From NCBI GenBank assembly GCA_003255065.1, contig QAOA01001034.1, forward strand, positions 213,779 to 277,778: a stretch of 64,000 bases of DNA, read 5' to 3'. This DNA is from Cercis canadensis (lineage: Eukaryota; Streptophyta; Magnoliopsida; Fabales; Fabaceae). Numbering within the stretch: position 1 is the stretch's first letter; each line of letters starts with the position of its first letter. Positions 1 through 12,201 of the stretch are shown here, in pieces. A model generated the notes under the pieces. That model was not told the DNA's origin. It did not search any database and saw only the letters and a program-made list of their open reading frames with translations. The translations under genes were made by a program, and so were the position numbers.

Positions 1-51
1 CATAGTAGCATGGGCCCAAATAATTAGAAATGGACAAACAATGGTGGCACC

Positions 52-701
52 CTAGGAAGCACAGGACACTAGACACGATACGAAATGAGACACGGGACAC
101 GAAAAATTTTAAAAAATTGCAAGACACGATATGATATGATATATATATATTAAACAACACAAATAAAATTCTAAGAAAAGATTGAACATTTACATCATAT
201 TCTCTCACTAAAAAAAAGAACATAAAACACACTTGTATGAAATATTAATATCCCTTCCAAAATAAATACAATTACAAAGGATATTACTAAAGTCATTCTA
301 ATCAATCCCTTTAACACAAAAAATAGTCAAGGAATATAAACTATTCATTCTAATCTATCAATTCCTTAACATATTTACTACATACAAGTAAAAAGATTAA
401 AGTCTGTTAATCTTGTTAATTGGCCTCAATAGCCTCTTCAAGATAATTCTTATCTCCATCATCAATAAAAATTATGGCCTCCATTTTTGGTTCATCAAGT
501 AAGAGGTTAACAACATTTTTTTATCCCATAATCATCAAGTGAGAGGTTAACCTCTTCATAAAAAAAAAATGGGAAAAAATGAAATGTCATGTCCATGCCA
601 TGAGTTGTGTGTCCAAGCTTAAAAAAATTATTTTTTATTTAAACACGTCTGTATGCGTGTCAAACATGTGTCGTGGCTTTGTTTATGTCCATACTTCCTA
701 G
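52..701. mobile_element. hAT-type non-autonomous DNA transposon (650 bp)
   Basis: The ends are inverted: CTAGGAAG at 52-59 and CTTCCTAG at 694-701, with looser inverted similarity continuing inward through repeated GACAC/ACACG motifs. The element is flanked by a perfect 8-bp direct repeat, GTGGCACC, at 44-51 and 702-709. An 8-bp target duplication is the hallmark of the hAT superfamily; class assignment is inferred from that alone. No transposase reading frame survives. A short minus-strand open stretch around 415-500 could be the tail of one, but this is too short to claim. Confidence 0.75.
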
Positions 702-802
702 GTGGCACCCTACAAACCTCAGTAGGCATTGAGCCTATACTTCAAAAGGCAAGTCCAAAAAAAAAACTCAGTGGACTATTCACCCCAACATGATTATACA
801 TG

Positions 803-1055
803 TGTTTGGAACATCTTATAATTAAAATAAATTGATTTGATTTAAGAATAAATGATTTGCTAATTATATAAAAAATGATAAGATTTGTAACTACTAATAT
901 AATACACATAAAATTATTTGTAAATCTATTTTTTTTTTATTTGCCAATATTTTTAGATCAATTCAATTCTCAAGTTTCATCTGGTTCCAAACAAGTTTAA
1001 TGAAAGAATTGATTTACAAATCAATTCTATTCTTAAAATTTTGTAGTTCCAAACA
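803..1055. mobile_element. Candidate MITE with TGTTTGGAAC ends
   Basis: TGTTTGGAAC at 803-812 is the reverse complement of GTTCCAAACA at 1046-1055. Inside both ends lie AT-rich stretches with mirrored AATTGATTT/AAATCAATT motifs, and a second GGTTCCAAACAAG copy sits near 983-996, so the right side may be nested or rearranged. The target duplication is not clear. Ends of this type are common in plant MITEs; the superfamily is unassigned. Around it, 710-1546 shows no gene. Confidence 0.5.
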
Positions 1056-1546
1056 GACTATAAAAAATAACCTCTTTCAATCAAATGATACCATGAATAG
1101 GACAATTCATTCCTTCTTTTCTTTCTTTCTTTTTTTTTATTTTTCAATTCAGGTGTACGTACAGCTTGAATTGCAGAGAGTGCCTATGCTATGTTATAAT
1201 TTGCAGCTGAGATGTAAATAACAATATCAATCAGATGAACCCTACGCAATACTTTAATATAGTTGAAAAAAGGGAAAAGAAACCAAAAGAAAAGGTCCAT
1301 TAATCTTGGCTCAACTCAAGTGCCTTCAGCTTCAATTAACTCCCTAGAAAGAGAGCAATTTCCCGAAAGGAACTGAACTTTCTCTCCTAATGTTGTGTCA
1401 ATGAAACAATTGAAGAAAGTAAAATTTAAATTATTTAGACACACAAGACAGCTAATATATATATCATCCATGACCATGAACATGAGATGAATAAAGCAAG
1501 AAAATCACAATTAATCACTGAGTTGAAAATCAAGAGAAAGGCAAGC

Positions 1547-2260
1547 CTAAGACCTCATTGATCTCAGCTTCAGCCTAGAGTTAACACTGCGAGGTGTAGC
1601 TGGCCGAGCCGAACCAAAAAATTCTGAACACACTTCCACGAAGAATTTATCGACAATTTCAAGATAAGCAGGGCAAGTGAGTCTAGAATAGTAATGAAGA
1701 ACCTCCTGAATGTCCAGCACATAATCCACATTCCCCATATCCAACATCACCAACTCCCTCAGCTTCTGCTCCACCATACAATTTCTTTCTTCTCTCAATG
1801 ATGAATCTTGCTGTCTTCCCCTTTGAAGGGTTATGCTGCTTTTCTTCTTCTGCTTACCAAATTCCTCCGTTTCCTCCTTCTGATTATTCTTCTTCAGCAC
1901 AGGGGAAAAATTGATGAAGCTTCCATTATAGACCTCTTTTTCTTCCTTTCTGGGAGATGATGACAACACTGGTTTCTTTTTACTTCTGCTCCTTGCCTTC
2001 TCTTTATCTGAAGAATCCCACTGGGTAGAGAAGTCAGTGTAGAACTTCTCCAATTCATTATGACTTGGTTGGTTATTGTTCATGTCCATGACACTAGTTG
2101 CAGCCACAGAATAAGAAAATTTGCTGTGGGTAGGAGTTTTGTCCTTGGGAAGCCTTTCGTAGCTGCCCCCAGAGAAAAAAGACTTGAAATTCATAAGGGT
2201 CCTCTGAAAGAACTTCTTGGTGCCTGAAATGGAGCTTCTGAGCAGCATTGGTGATGCCAA
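1547..2260 (-). CDS. OVATE family protein (OFP17-like), transcription repressor
   Basis: Intronless 237-residue protein. The C-terminal part (about residues 163-216) resembles the OVATE domain, with the segment VLDIQEVLHYYSRLTCPAYL followed by a helix ending in SEFF. The N-terminus (SISGTKKFFQRTLMNFKSFF) is basic and the middle (85-160) is rich in Lys, Arg, Glu and Ser, consistent with a nuclear protein with a disordered linker. OFPs are plant-specific repressors that bind TALE homeodomain proteins and influence organ shape; that role is family knowledge, not visible here. The first ATG of the frame is used. A second OFP gene on the same strand lies 5.2 kb away. In Arabidopsis OFP17 is adjacent to another OFP, which fits, but the exact subgroup is uncertain. 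Confidence 0.8.
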   Translation of the reverse strand: MASPMLLRSSISGTKKFFQRTLMNFKSFFSGGSYERLPKDKTPTHSKFSYSVAATSVMDMNNNQPSHNELEKFYTDFSTQWDSSDKEKARSRSKKKPVLSSSPRKEEKEVYNGSFINFSPVLKKNNQKEETEEFGKQKKKSSITLQRGRQQDSSLREERNCMVEQKLRELVMLDMGNVDYVLDIQEVLHYYSRLTCPAYLEIVDKFFVEVCSEFFGSARPATPRSVNSRLKLRSMRS

Positions 2261-5200
2261 TGATAGTGTTAATTGCTCTATAAATGATAATTTCTTTTCT
2301 TTTTTCTGGTGGGTTCCTCTGTGTAGAGAAGAGACGGAGAATAATATCTACCTGCTGTGTGAATGTGTATATTTTTGGGTTGTAGTTGGTGATGCTGATC
2401 TCATTCTCATTGGAGATTTCTTTATACAGAGGAAACAAGCAGAGGAGCCATTAAAGCTTCTTTTAACTTTTTTTCCTTGGATGAATGGAATTTCCCTTTT
2501 TCTCTTCTTCTTCCTAGCTTTATCGTTCTTTCTTTGTCTTCACACGCTCCTTTGTTTTCTTTCTGCTTCCTAACAAGACCCCACAGGCCACAGCCTCCTC
2601 CTACCTTGGCCTTCTATATTACTATGTAAGGGCCAATTGGGGATTGTGACACTTTGACATTAATATAATTAATATAAGTTTCGTTGCTTTTACTTTTGAT
2701 GGTGGAGTTGGTAGTGTAGCCTCTTTGGGAGAATGAAAGGAGCGGGTGGTTGTTGAATTGCCCTTTTCTTTAAACGTTTCTGCTTCCATATTATAATATA
2801 ACCAGTTTTCTCCTAATCTAGTTCATGATTGATTGCTTTAATTTAACATGCTGCTCTTATTATACATATATTAAATTAACTTGTAAAAGGTTTATTTAAC
2901 TCTTACGTGATGCTAGAATTAACTCACTCATGCGAAACTTCTCCTAAATTAATCACAATCACCCTGATTCTAATCATTTGGATCAGATAATAAAGATGAA
3001 AACATAGATGTATCCAAGTCAAAATAACAGGAGGACTACAAGAGTGCTTGTTTGGCTATGGTAAGAAATTTCAACTTTTACCAAAATCACCTTTATGAGA
3101 AGAATAACAAACCTGCTTCCCTCAAAAGTGAATATGTTTCTTTGTTTTTGAAAAACACTTTTGACTGACAGCCAAACACCACTAAAGTTCCTCCTAAACC
3201 TAAAAGGATCTTTTGCTCTTGAGAAACACTTCTCTCATATTAAATTATGCATAAATACCCTCTATTGCGCATTTTCCCATTATAATTTCTCGCAATGGGC
3301 ATATATTATATTAGAGATTCATGTATAAATTATTCGTTCAATGAAACATATGACGAGGCGGGAAGTGAAATTTTGTTATATATAGCATTTTATTAAACTC
3401 GTTTTCATGGTTTTGATAAACCTCATTAACAATCACATATTCCTTGCTGCTTGTATTCCACATATATATGAACAATTTTAGGCATTTTCTTATTTACATA
3501 TTTGGTCAATGGTCATACTTGTTTATATAATTTACTGAATTTGGACCCACAATACACTTGTCCTCAGCCATTATTAATGCTTTTTCAACGCAATTAGCAA
3601 TTAGGTTTGATTTAGGCCAGAAACGCAGGAGGGTTTTTATCCTTGTATAGTGTGTTGTCTTCTATTCTTGGCACGACCTTATGAAGCTTAATGGCCTCCA
3701 CTAAGTTCAGTAAAGAAGACAGTGATAAACCAGCTAGAGCTAGCTGCTGGCGGCTCCTACTAACCACTAACTATGCATTAAGTTAGTGAGTAATCTATCA
3801 ACTGAGAAAGGTGGGGATAGATAGATTTAGATTCTGACCAAGACTTACCAACGTAATGTCAAATCAGATAAGGATAGTTACAGCGCAGCCCAGCCTACAC
3901 ACCTGCTTTCACCATTCCAAAATAGCCACGCGTCTCAATGGTTGGGAACTAGTCTCCATCTCCAAGAAATACTCGTGCTTAATTATCACGAATACGATTC
4001 GTTCAACACACATGGCCATATATGCCTCTCTCTATCTCTCTTTCTTACTCAACTACTCTCAATATTTTCTCTCTATTTTTATTTTCATCCAAATTAATTA
4101 TCTTATCTGTTTTTATCATATTGTGGTCTATACAATCAATGATTCATTTCTTTTTTAATGATTAAGCTAAAAGGACGTGAGAGAATTTGACAACAAGAGA
4201 AGGAGGAGAAACATACTCATGCTTTTTGTTCGAATAATATGCTTAGCATCACTATTATTAATTCTTCGACATTAAAGTAACTATAACCAAAACAAAGGAA
4301 AGAAAAATCTCCACAAAAAATAATGTTTATTCTGTACTTGCTCCATCGATAGAACGAGCACACAATAATGTGCAAGTTAAAAGCTGATGGAGTATACTGT
4401 ATTTCTCCTCTAATTCTCCATGACGGGTATGATTCAATAACAACATATACAAGACCTAGTAAGATTGAAATCTCAAATTTAATATTTTACTATCTCAACT
4501 AAAAGGTTTAACTTGAGTTGGATATGAAAAAGAAAAAGAAAACTTCTAAAACCATTTTTTTTTCTTTCTGGTGTGAAAAAAAACAAAGAATTTGGCAAAT
4601 CAATGGGAAATGATTTAACCGTTTATGCTCTTTTTTTTTTGGCTGAAATAATTGAAGAGTTTATTTTAGTATACTAAAGTGGCCATTTTAAGCTAGCCCA
4701 AGAGGATGAGCCCAAGCAACATGGAACATGACTTGCTCTCTCTTGTCTTTTTCTCAAAAGATATGGTATTGGGGTGGCGAGCCCAAATATGTATCGCAAA
4801 GGGAAGACCCATGTTTAATGAACAAGATTCAAAACCCAATGAAGCGAAGGGTAATTTATTGCAATTGCAGAATGCAGTTATTTGTTGTGCGTCTTGACAG
4901 AGAATGAGAGATGGAGAGAAAGAGAGTTGTGGCTGTGGGCTCAAGAACCCAAAAAATGCGATCATTAATGAGAAAGTGAATCAAACAAAGACATAATGGC
5001 TATGGCACTAGCAGACATTCTTTAATTTGTTTCCCAGAACAGGAAGGGGAATACTCTCCTCCGTCACCTATTCTCTTCACCTATCACCAAACCGACAGCG
5101 ACGTCCTAGATTGCCACAAAAGCCGCCCTCTTCTCTCCAATGCAATGCTGCTAAAAAGATACAATAACAAAAGCAATAGCAATACCAAATTCCCCTCTCC

Positions 5201-7477
5201 CCTCTCTCTCTCTCTGTCTTTCTCAATTCTCTTAACACGTAACATAGCTATCAAGCTCAGAACCTAACAGTTAAAGATCCATTAACTTCATAGTCCCCAC
5301 AACTAATAGTAGCCATTCTGGGTCATAATCTTTCTGGCAATTCCTCAAACAGTTCCCCCCACCACTGTTTTCATTCCATTGTGTCTTCTCCTTCATTTTG
5401 GTTTTAACCTTCGCCCATTTCTTTGACACAGACGTTTCAAGCACAAATAAATTGACCTATCAGGTCTAGTGGAATGGGAAGCACCTCGAACCTCTGACAA
5501 ACACACAACCAATACCCATCCTTCTTCTTTTTTTTTTTATATATATTTTGTCCCTTTTCTTTTTCTTTAGTTGGTTGCCATTTGCCAAGACAATTTACTT
5601 TGCTATCTGAAATTATCAATGCTGCTTTATGTATGCAATTTATCTGAATTTATGATCAACATCAAGACAATTTATCTATGCAAATTATATGCGAAGTACC
5701 CACAAATGAGTGGTTGAGATTATATAGCTTTGCGTCGGTGCACATCATCTCAAATAAGTTGGTTATTGTTAGACTATCTTTCTCTCTGTTTTGTTCTCAT
5801 CTTCATTCGTTTGTTGAAGCCTTGAAGTTGCTGTCTACAGTCCCAACATGATCTAACATATCTTGGGTCTTTACTTGTCAATGATATATGTTCATGAACA
5901 GTCTTAAGTTCCTGCCTTGTATGTCTGAATTTTTCGAACTACATGGTAAAGACAAACAACATGATCAACTAAGTTGAGACAATGTTTGATGTTGGTGATG
6001 CGTTTGTTCTGTCTTTTCTTGTTCACTTAAAGATTATGAAAATGGTAGATGAATTTGGTTAATAATACAACCAAACAACATGTTTTGTGCCTCACAATGA
6101 TACATTTTGTCCCTTTGTAGCCAACAAACTAATTGTTTTTTTTTTACCCTTAATTTTTTGGATAACAATTTTTCATTTTAATTTTCTAGTCCACTGGCAT
6201 GTTGGAGATCTTATGACTAAATTATTGAACTACTGCTTAATTATCTTTTTTGTCTTAAGGGAAAAATTCAATGAATCCTTTGGCTAATAACTTTTCTTAA
6301 TAGCTTGAGTAATCTATGAATCAAGAAAAATTAAGATTTCAAATTCAGCCATATCTGCATCTTGTTCCTTTAACTTGCTATTTCTTAATTGAAAAAAGAT
6401 AGGTTTGAATAAGAGAAAGGGACATGATAAATATTTGCATCATGTGAATCCTCTTCCAACTCAGAGGAGAATAGGATATTACTCTTGCAGAAATTGGGTC
6501 AACATTGCACCTTATATTGAATTATCTGACCCCTACCTGGACAAGAGTTAAAAATACCAGATCACAGAGTAAACCTAATAAAAGAAAAAAGGGGGTATAA
6601 TTTCTCAATTACTAATTTTCAATAAACAAGGAAATGGCCCCAAATTATGCCTGAAATTGCTCTATAGGCCTTGGTTTTGCCATCACAAAATGCAGATTTT
6701 ACTCTTTTTTACCTTAATCAAATGGATCTAACTTTTTAGCCCAAAAACAAAGAGATATCACTTCGTTGTTTCTAAAGTGGAAGTAAGTTTTCCAATGACA
6801 ATCTACTCATCCTAAATTCCTAATCCCTCTGCCTTTACAATGGAAACAAGACAACTTGCAGGAAACGAGCTAACCTTTTTTGAGTTCTTTTTGGCGCATC
6901 TAAAGGAAAAGAAATTCAAAAGATCCAATTCCACTAGTCGAGAGAGAAGGCAACTTTTTGAGTTTTCAAACACTATTTTTTTTCTCCTTCAAATCAAACA
7001 AACAAAGCATCCCATCACCATCTTTTTCAAGTTTCAGGTCAAGAAGTCCAATCCAGTGGACACATTCATGACTTTTCCCTCAAGCGATCTTTACCAGAAG
7101 GATAAAAAGCCTGGCACAAAATTTTCCCATCGAAAGCAAAACAAGACAATTGCTCTTTTCTAGGTCTTTTCAAATTATTTTGCCATCACAGTTGCAAATA
7201 CACTTTTTTGTCATTATATCCATATGAAGAATCCAGACAGGAAGAAAAAAAATAAAGAAAGAGGAAATTAAGTGTAAAAGGCTCTAATTGTAGAGATAGA
7301 AGAAATAAATGCATAGAAGATAAATTAAGTGTAGACAAGTAACTTAAATTAAGTAGAAAATGGAGTATCCATACATGCGAAGCTAAGTTAAGTTAGAACT
7401 AAACTATTTTCCTTAAAAACAAAGACAAATAGCAGAGAAAAAGAAAATAGTCCTTCTCTCTCTCGCTCTTTGATTAT
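2261..7477. other. Intergenic region between the two OFP genes
   Basis: No coding region is supported. It holds the 5' flank of the first OFP gene, a small inverted-repeat element at about 3043-3183, pyrimidine tracts (CT-rich near 5195-5225 and 4020-4070) and AT-rich DNA. Short open frames here have no recognisable domain and no codon structure that I would trust. Confidence 0.6.
3043..3183. mobile_element. Small MITE-like inverted repeat (about 140 bp)
   Basis: The left end GTGCTTGTTTGGCTATG (from 3044) is an imperfect inverted copy of the right end, which reads GACAGCCAAACACCACT (to 3183). The TTTGGCT core and its complement AGCCAAA are exact. The interior is AT-rich and non-coding. No convincing target duplication was found, so the superfamily is left open. 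Confidence 0.5.
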
Positions 7478-8389
7478 TTAATTTCTAAACCAGTCAGAGA
7501 AAAGAGCCTCCCAAATCTCTGTGAAAACTTCAACAATGACCTTATGATGATGATGAGAATTCAGTGATAGAAAACACTGCAATAGATTCTCCAATTCCTG
7601 GGGCGCGAAAATCTGTTTCTCAACAATCATTTCCACCATTGACGTCCTAAAATCATTGTAAGGATCACTGGAACGCTTCACTACAGCGAAGGTATCCTTC
7701 ACTTTCCCCTGCAATGGTATAACACCCATTTCAGAACTCTGATTCCCGGAGGTTACCCGATTACCGCCGTGATTTTTCCGGCGAGAACGATGCCGGCGGT
7801 GAGACCTGGAGGAATCGGAAGAGAGGCTTTTAGAAGAGAAAAGGGTGTCTGTTTCATCTTCTCCCTTGTCGTCTTCATCGCTGCTATACCACCAACATCC
7901 GCCAAAGTTTGCGTCTTTAGCATCAGAGCTAAATGGTAACACCTCTCTGGACTTGGTTTTCTTCTGGGTATTCTTCTTCTTCTTTTTCTTCTTACTCTTT
8001 TTGGAATTCTTAATTTTCTCGTTGAAACCATAGTATTTGTCGTAGATTGGATTGAAGGAGGTGGTTGGTGACGCAGGAGGACAAGACCTGCCATCGAGAT
8101 TGTTCCAAACGAAGGGGGATGACCATTCCGACACTTTCCTCCGCGGCATCGAATCCTTAATCGACACGATACATTTGTGGTCAATAGTTTCAGATGTTTC
8201 GGAGCCTTTGGGTTTGCAAATGGATGGAAATGGACGAGCTTTAGGGGACAATGGCTCAATGAGGTGAAAGCTTTGGTTTTGTGGGGCAAAGACAGCTTTT
8301 TCCATTACGTCGGAGAGGTTTCGGGTCCGGCAAGACCCGAATGAGGATCGGAACATGCGAGAGATTCGCATTTTGAGCCGGTTTTCCAT
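7478..8389 (-). CDS. OVATE family protein (OFP7/OFP8-like), transcription repressor
   Basis: Intronless 303-residue protein with a canonical OVATE domain at the C-terminus (about 238-298): DPYNDFRTSMVEMIVEKQIF, then LENLLQCFLSLNSHHHH, then VIVEVFTEIWEALF. A run of lysines at 127-145 and an Arg/His-rich block at 195-207 look like nuclear localisation signals. An acidic patch lies at 171-181. The start at MENRLKMRISRMFRSSFG fits the short conserved N-terminal basic helix of the family. OFPs repress transcription and act with TALE homeodomain proteins (family knowledge). A four-histidine run replaces the usual mixed residues between the last two OVATE helices. The subgroup assignment is inference. 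Confidence 0.9.
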   Translation of the reverse strand: MENRLKMRISRMFRSSFGSCRTRNLSDVMEKAVFAPQNQSFHLIEPLSPKARPFPSICKPKGSETSETIDHKCIVSIKDSMPRRKVSEWSSPFVWNNLDGRSCPPASPTTSFNPIYDKYYGFNEKIKNSKKSKKKKKKKNTQKKTKSREVLPFSSDAKDANFGGCWWYSSDEDDKGEDETDTLFSSKSLSSDSSRSHRRHRSRRKNHGGNRVTSGNQSSEMGVIPLQGKVKDTFAVVKRSSDPYNDFRTSMVEMIVEKQIFAPQELENLLQCFLSLNSHHHHKVIVEVFTEIWEALFSDWFRN

Positions 8390-8709
8390 TACTGCAAGAC
8401 AAGAGAGAAAGGAAGGCAGAGGAGATGAGAGAATGTGAATTGTGAAGAGAGATTTTTGAAGAAGGAGAATGGCTGTTCAGTCTATGGAATGGAGAAAGTA
8501 TAAGAGATATAAATGCATGAAAAACCCGAAGTGGAACTGCTATTAGTAATGGATTTAAAAGGTTCTGATGCAACTTTATGCTGTTTTTCTCGTCCTCTTC
8601 TTTGTCCTCATTCACAAGTAAATTGGATTATCATTAACATTAATTAATGATACCACTTTAATTTAGTTTAGTGAACACATTAAACAGTACTAATTGACTA
8701 TCTAGCTCT

Positions 8710-8717
8710 CACGTGGC
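8710..8717. promoter_or_regulatory. G-box/ABRE CACGTGGC upstream of the OFP gene
   Basis: CACGTGGC lies 321 bp upstream of the OFP start codon on the minus strand. This is the textbook core bound by bZIP (ABF) and bHLH factors. Function here is inferred from position only. Confidence 0.4.
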
Positions 8718-8901
8718 AATTTTTTTAATCTAAAAGATACATGTTGGCTACGGGTTAAAGATGGTTCTTTTTTTTTTACTTTTTCTTCAAGTGGATATTT
8801 TTGCTTTTTTTCTAAAACTAGTGAAAGAGTAAAACTTCCTGGGCAAGTACCAAAACAAGAAGGGCAGGCTTCCTAGAGAAGCATAATTCTCACTTGACCC
8901 C

Positions 8902-9440
8902 CAAGTAAGTTTCATAGTACTCCAAAGACGTCGTCGTATAATGAAAGATTTACCTAGTAAGTTGTAGTTTCAAAGCTTTGTTTTCTTTTAGTTCTCTATG
9001 GATTCAAGTTTAGAGATTAATCCCATGAAAGTGAACTGCTTACCACTTTGCAGTTGAAATGTAAAATAGTATCATGAGTTAGAACTTAGAACTTAAAATA
9101 ATAAATTGTATTGTGTGACGAAACTTTAGTTTGTCCAATTTCAAATTTTTTTTGTCTCATTTAAATTTTGNCAAGTAAGTTTCATAGTACTCCAAAGATG
9201 TCGTCGTATAATGAAAGATTTACCTAGTAAGTTGTAGTTTCAAAGCTTTGTTTTCTCTTAGTTCTCTATGGATTCAAGTTTAGAGATTAATCCCATGAAA
9301 GTGAACTGCTTACCACTTTGCAGTTGAAATGTAAAATAGTATCATGAGTTAGAATTTAGAACTTAAAATAATAAATTGTATTGTGTGACGAAACTTTAGT
9401 TTGTCCAATTTCAAATTTTTTTTGTCTCATTTAAATTTTG
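8902..9440. repeat. Assembly duplication (two alleles) around N at 9171
   Basis: Bases 8902-9170 are repeated at 9172-9440 with only three visible substitutions in 269 bp, and the copies are separated by one N. A true tandem duplication would not be joined exactly by a gap, so the likeliest reading is two haplotype sequences placed end to end. Non-coding. Confidence 0.85.
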
Positions 9441-11406
9441 TCATATAGTAAAATGATGGAATAGTATGACATTTTAATGTTTATATCATTAATTACTTGA
9501 ATAATGATTGAGTAAATAATAATGGGGAAAAAGAAAGTGAATGATAATCCACAGCAACTAACAGAACAGTGCATGTGTTTCTTTGGGACTTACGTATAGT
9601 AGTGGTAGCCGTAGGGGACCAGGATCCAGAACGTTTATTGGACTAATTGCTGGCGCTTAATGGTATTTGAAATTCAAATGGTAGAAAAAGTGAGTCCGTA
9701 TATCCCAAAATAACAAAGTAGAAAAACAAATAAAAACCCAAAAAGCAAGCTATATTTCAATAACAATGCAAGAATCTTTCACCTAAACTTGATTTCTTCT
9801 ATATAATCTCGTGATGATAGTGCAAAGGACATGCTCTAATTCAAACTTGAGTTATTTTTTAATTCCTAGTGGGTACTATTAAGATAACTCAAATGAAATA
9901 CTCTTACAAATTTGGTTAGCTTGTCATTGTTTTCCTCTCAAGTACTAACTGATTAAATCAGGAAACATTGAAGGCTTCCATCAGTAGCTTTTTCATGGTT
10001 AAATTTGCAGTTGATTGTTTACAACTAGGTACATAGTGACAGTACAAACATTATAGCAAGCTAATGACATGCCAACCAAGACCCACCATAGTCTATGATC
10101 AATTATTAATGCAGAGCATAGGGAATTAGTAGTCACATGAGATATATACAATGTTTGTAGGTACTATGTAACATCAATTATTAATTATTTCCTGTCTCCT
10201 CCTTCCATGCACAGCTCCTTAGAAGAATATTTTTTTGGTAGACTTTGTCTACATTTGTGTAAACTAAACCAACAAAAAGCGACACTTTATTATTCAGTAG
10301 CTTGCAAACCTATATACTTGTTAGCTCTAAATATTTCAAAGAATTTTTCATTGAATGACTGTAATCTGATTTAAAGATCTGTAAACTCTATTAGTTATCT
10401 ATCTATGAATTTCAGATTTTACCAAAAAAAAACCTATATACTTGTACGGTTAATACAACAAACAATATGAACTAAAAAGTCAGGTTAAAGTAAAATCTTG
10501 CAAATTTTTACAATATATATATGCATGCTATTCTAGCAGTGAAGTTTAAGCCTATGCAATAATTGATTTCCCTAGAAACCTCTTTTATAGCATTGGATAG
10601 AAATGGAACTTAAGGAGCTTGCCCATTTTCTTGCAGTTGGATCTTGTGACAAGCTCAACCACCTTCAATATTTGCACATTTGTAAGTTTATAATTTTTTT
10701 ATATTTATACACATGATATAATTTGAATTCAACTAAATCTAATTTAACTTTAACTGAAATCCCATTGAATTCACTTCAATTTTTTTTTAATACATCTCAC
10801 ACCTTTTAAACCTCTACACTAAACTCATAGACACCATTTCTATTTATGCATGCAATCATGGGCAAGGAAGGGTCATTGAACAGTACCTATTATTACTACT
10901 ACCTAGTACCTATTTTTATAGCATTCAGCTTCAGCTCACTGTCCTAACTAATTGTTGACCTAATCATTTGAATCAAAAACGGTATCTAGTTTCCTTTTCA
11001 GATTTCTGCATATCTCAATAATTGCAAGCGCTACTGCAGTACATTAACCCTAAACCAAGATCAGTTATTTCAATTATTGCTTGAATTAGAGCCTAATCAA
11101 TCTAAGTCCATCATCAATTATTTTCGAAGTTGATTTTGACCCTTTCCTCTTTCCTATTTTTCCTTCCCAAGAAGCAAAAAGCATGAGAGAGCTTGTAAGG
11201 GCCTGGGGAGTCCCAATTTATTTCTCAGTTCTCTGAATTTGGAAAGTTATAGAAGTTGATAGAGGAAGTTTAGAGAGAGACAGAGGGAATAGGGGAGAAT
11301 TTCATTTTCGAGATGGGAGATATGGGAGTGGAGGACAAAGGTGATATTGTCACAGCGAGGGATACGCTACTCAGTCTCTTAGAGAGGGTAGTCTAATAAA
11401 ATTTAT

Positions 11407-11677
11407 AATGTGATTTTAATATTATTGTAAAAATTTAAAAAAATTAAGTCATCAATTATATGTTAAAATACAGTTTTTTATAAAAATAAAAATAAAAAGG
11501 ACATAATATAATAAAACACGTCAAAAAATAAATTTAAAAAAATTATTTTTTGGCACATTTTCTTATATTGTGTCATTCTTTTATTTTATAAAGAACTGTA
11601 TATTTTGGCACATGCTAAATAACTTAATTTTTTAAAATCTTTACAACAATACATAAATTACTAGGTAAGTCACATCT
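11407..11677. mobile_element. AT-rich hairpin MITE
   Basis: The left arm (from about 11407, AATGTGATTTTAATATTATT) is an imperfect inverted copy of the right arm, which ends about 11677 in TAGGTAAGTCACAT. The match extends over most of both arms, including the AAAAAATTAAGT/ACTTAATTTTTT and ATACAGTT/AACTGTAT blocks. The interior has no coding potential. The boundaries are approximate. The right arm is copied again after the N at 11906 because of the assembly duplication. Confidence 0.55.
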
Positions 11678-12201
11678 AAACCCGCAAAACTGAGGCAAGG
11701 ATAGCATTATCCCCTCTTAAATAGAGTAGTATAGTGCTCACCATTTATCACCTTTTTCTATGTTTCCATCTAAATGTATATTATACACTCTTTGTCAACA
11801 TGCTCATGTCTTGCTCAACTCGTCCGCTAGTTTGAAGACAAGATTGGAGGTTTTAAGTCTTTGGCCACATTAACAAAGTTGAATCTTACTAGTTACTATC
11901 TTAACNCATGCTAAATAACTTAATTTTTTAAAATCTTTGTAACAACACATAAATCACTAGGTAAGTCACATCTAAACCCACAAAACTGAGGCAAGGATAG
12001 CATTATCCCCTCTTAAATGGAGTAGTATAGTGCTCACCATTTATCACCTTTTTCTATGTTTCCATCTAAATGTATATTATACACTCTTTGTCAACATGCT
12101 CATGTCTTGCTCAACTCGTCCGCTAGTTTGAAGACAAGATTGGAGGTTTTAAGTCTTTGGCCACATTAACAAAGTTGAATCTTACTAGTTACTATCTTAA
12201 C
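11611..12201. repeat. Assembly duplication (two alleles) around N at 11906
   Basis: Bases 11611-11905 recur at 11907-12201, both 295 bp, with about six substitutions. The duplication breakpoint coincides exactly with the single N. Best read as two alleles concatenated at a gap. Non-coding, covering part of the hairpin MITE. Confidence 0.85.

Noticed and set aside
4693-4965. Overlapping short frames on both strands
   Set aside because: No domain, no splice context, and each explains the other as a shadow.
7753-8289. 178-codon frame overlapping the second OFP gene
   Set aside because: Same strand, different frame; the OVATE domain is in the other frame and this one has no recognisable features.
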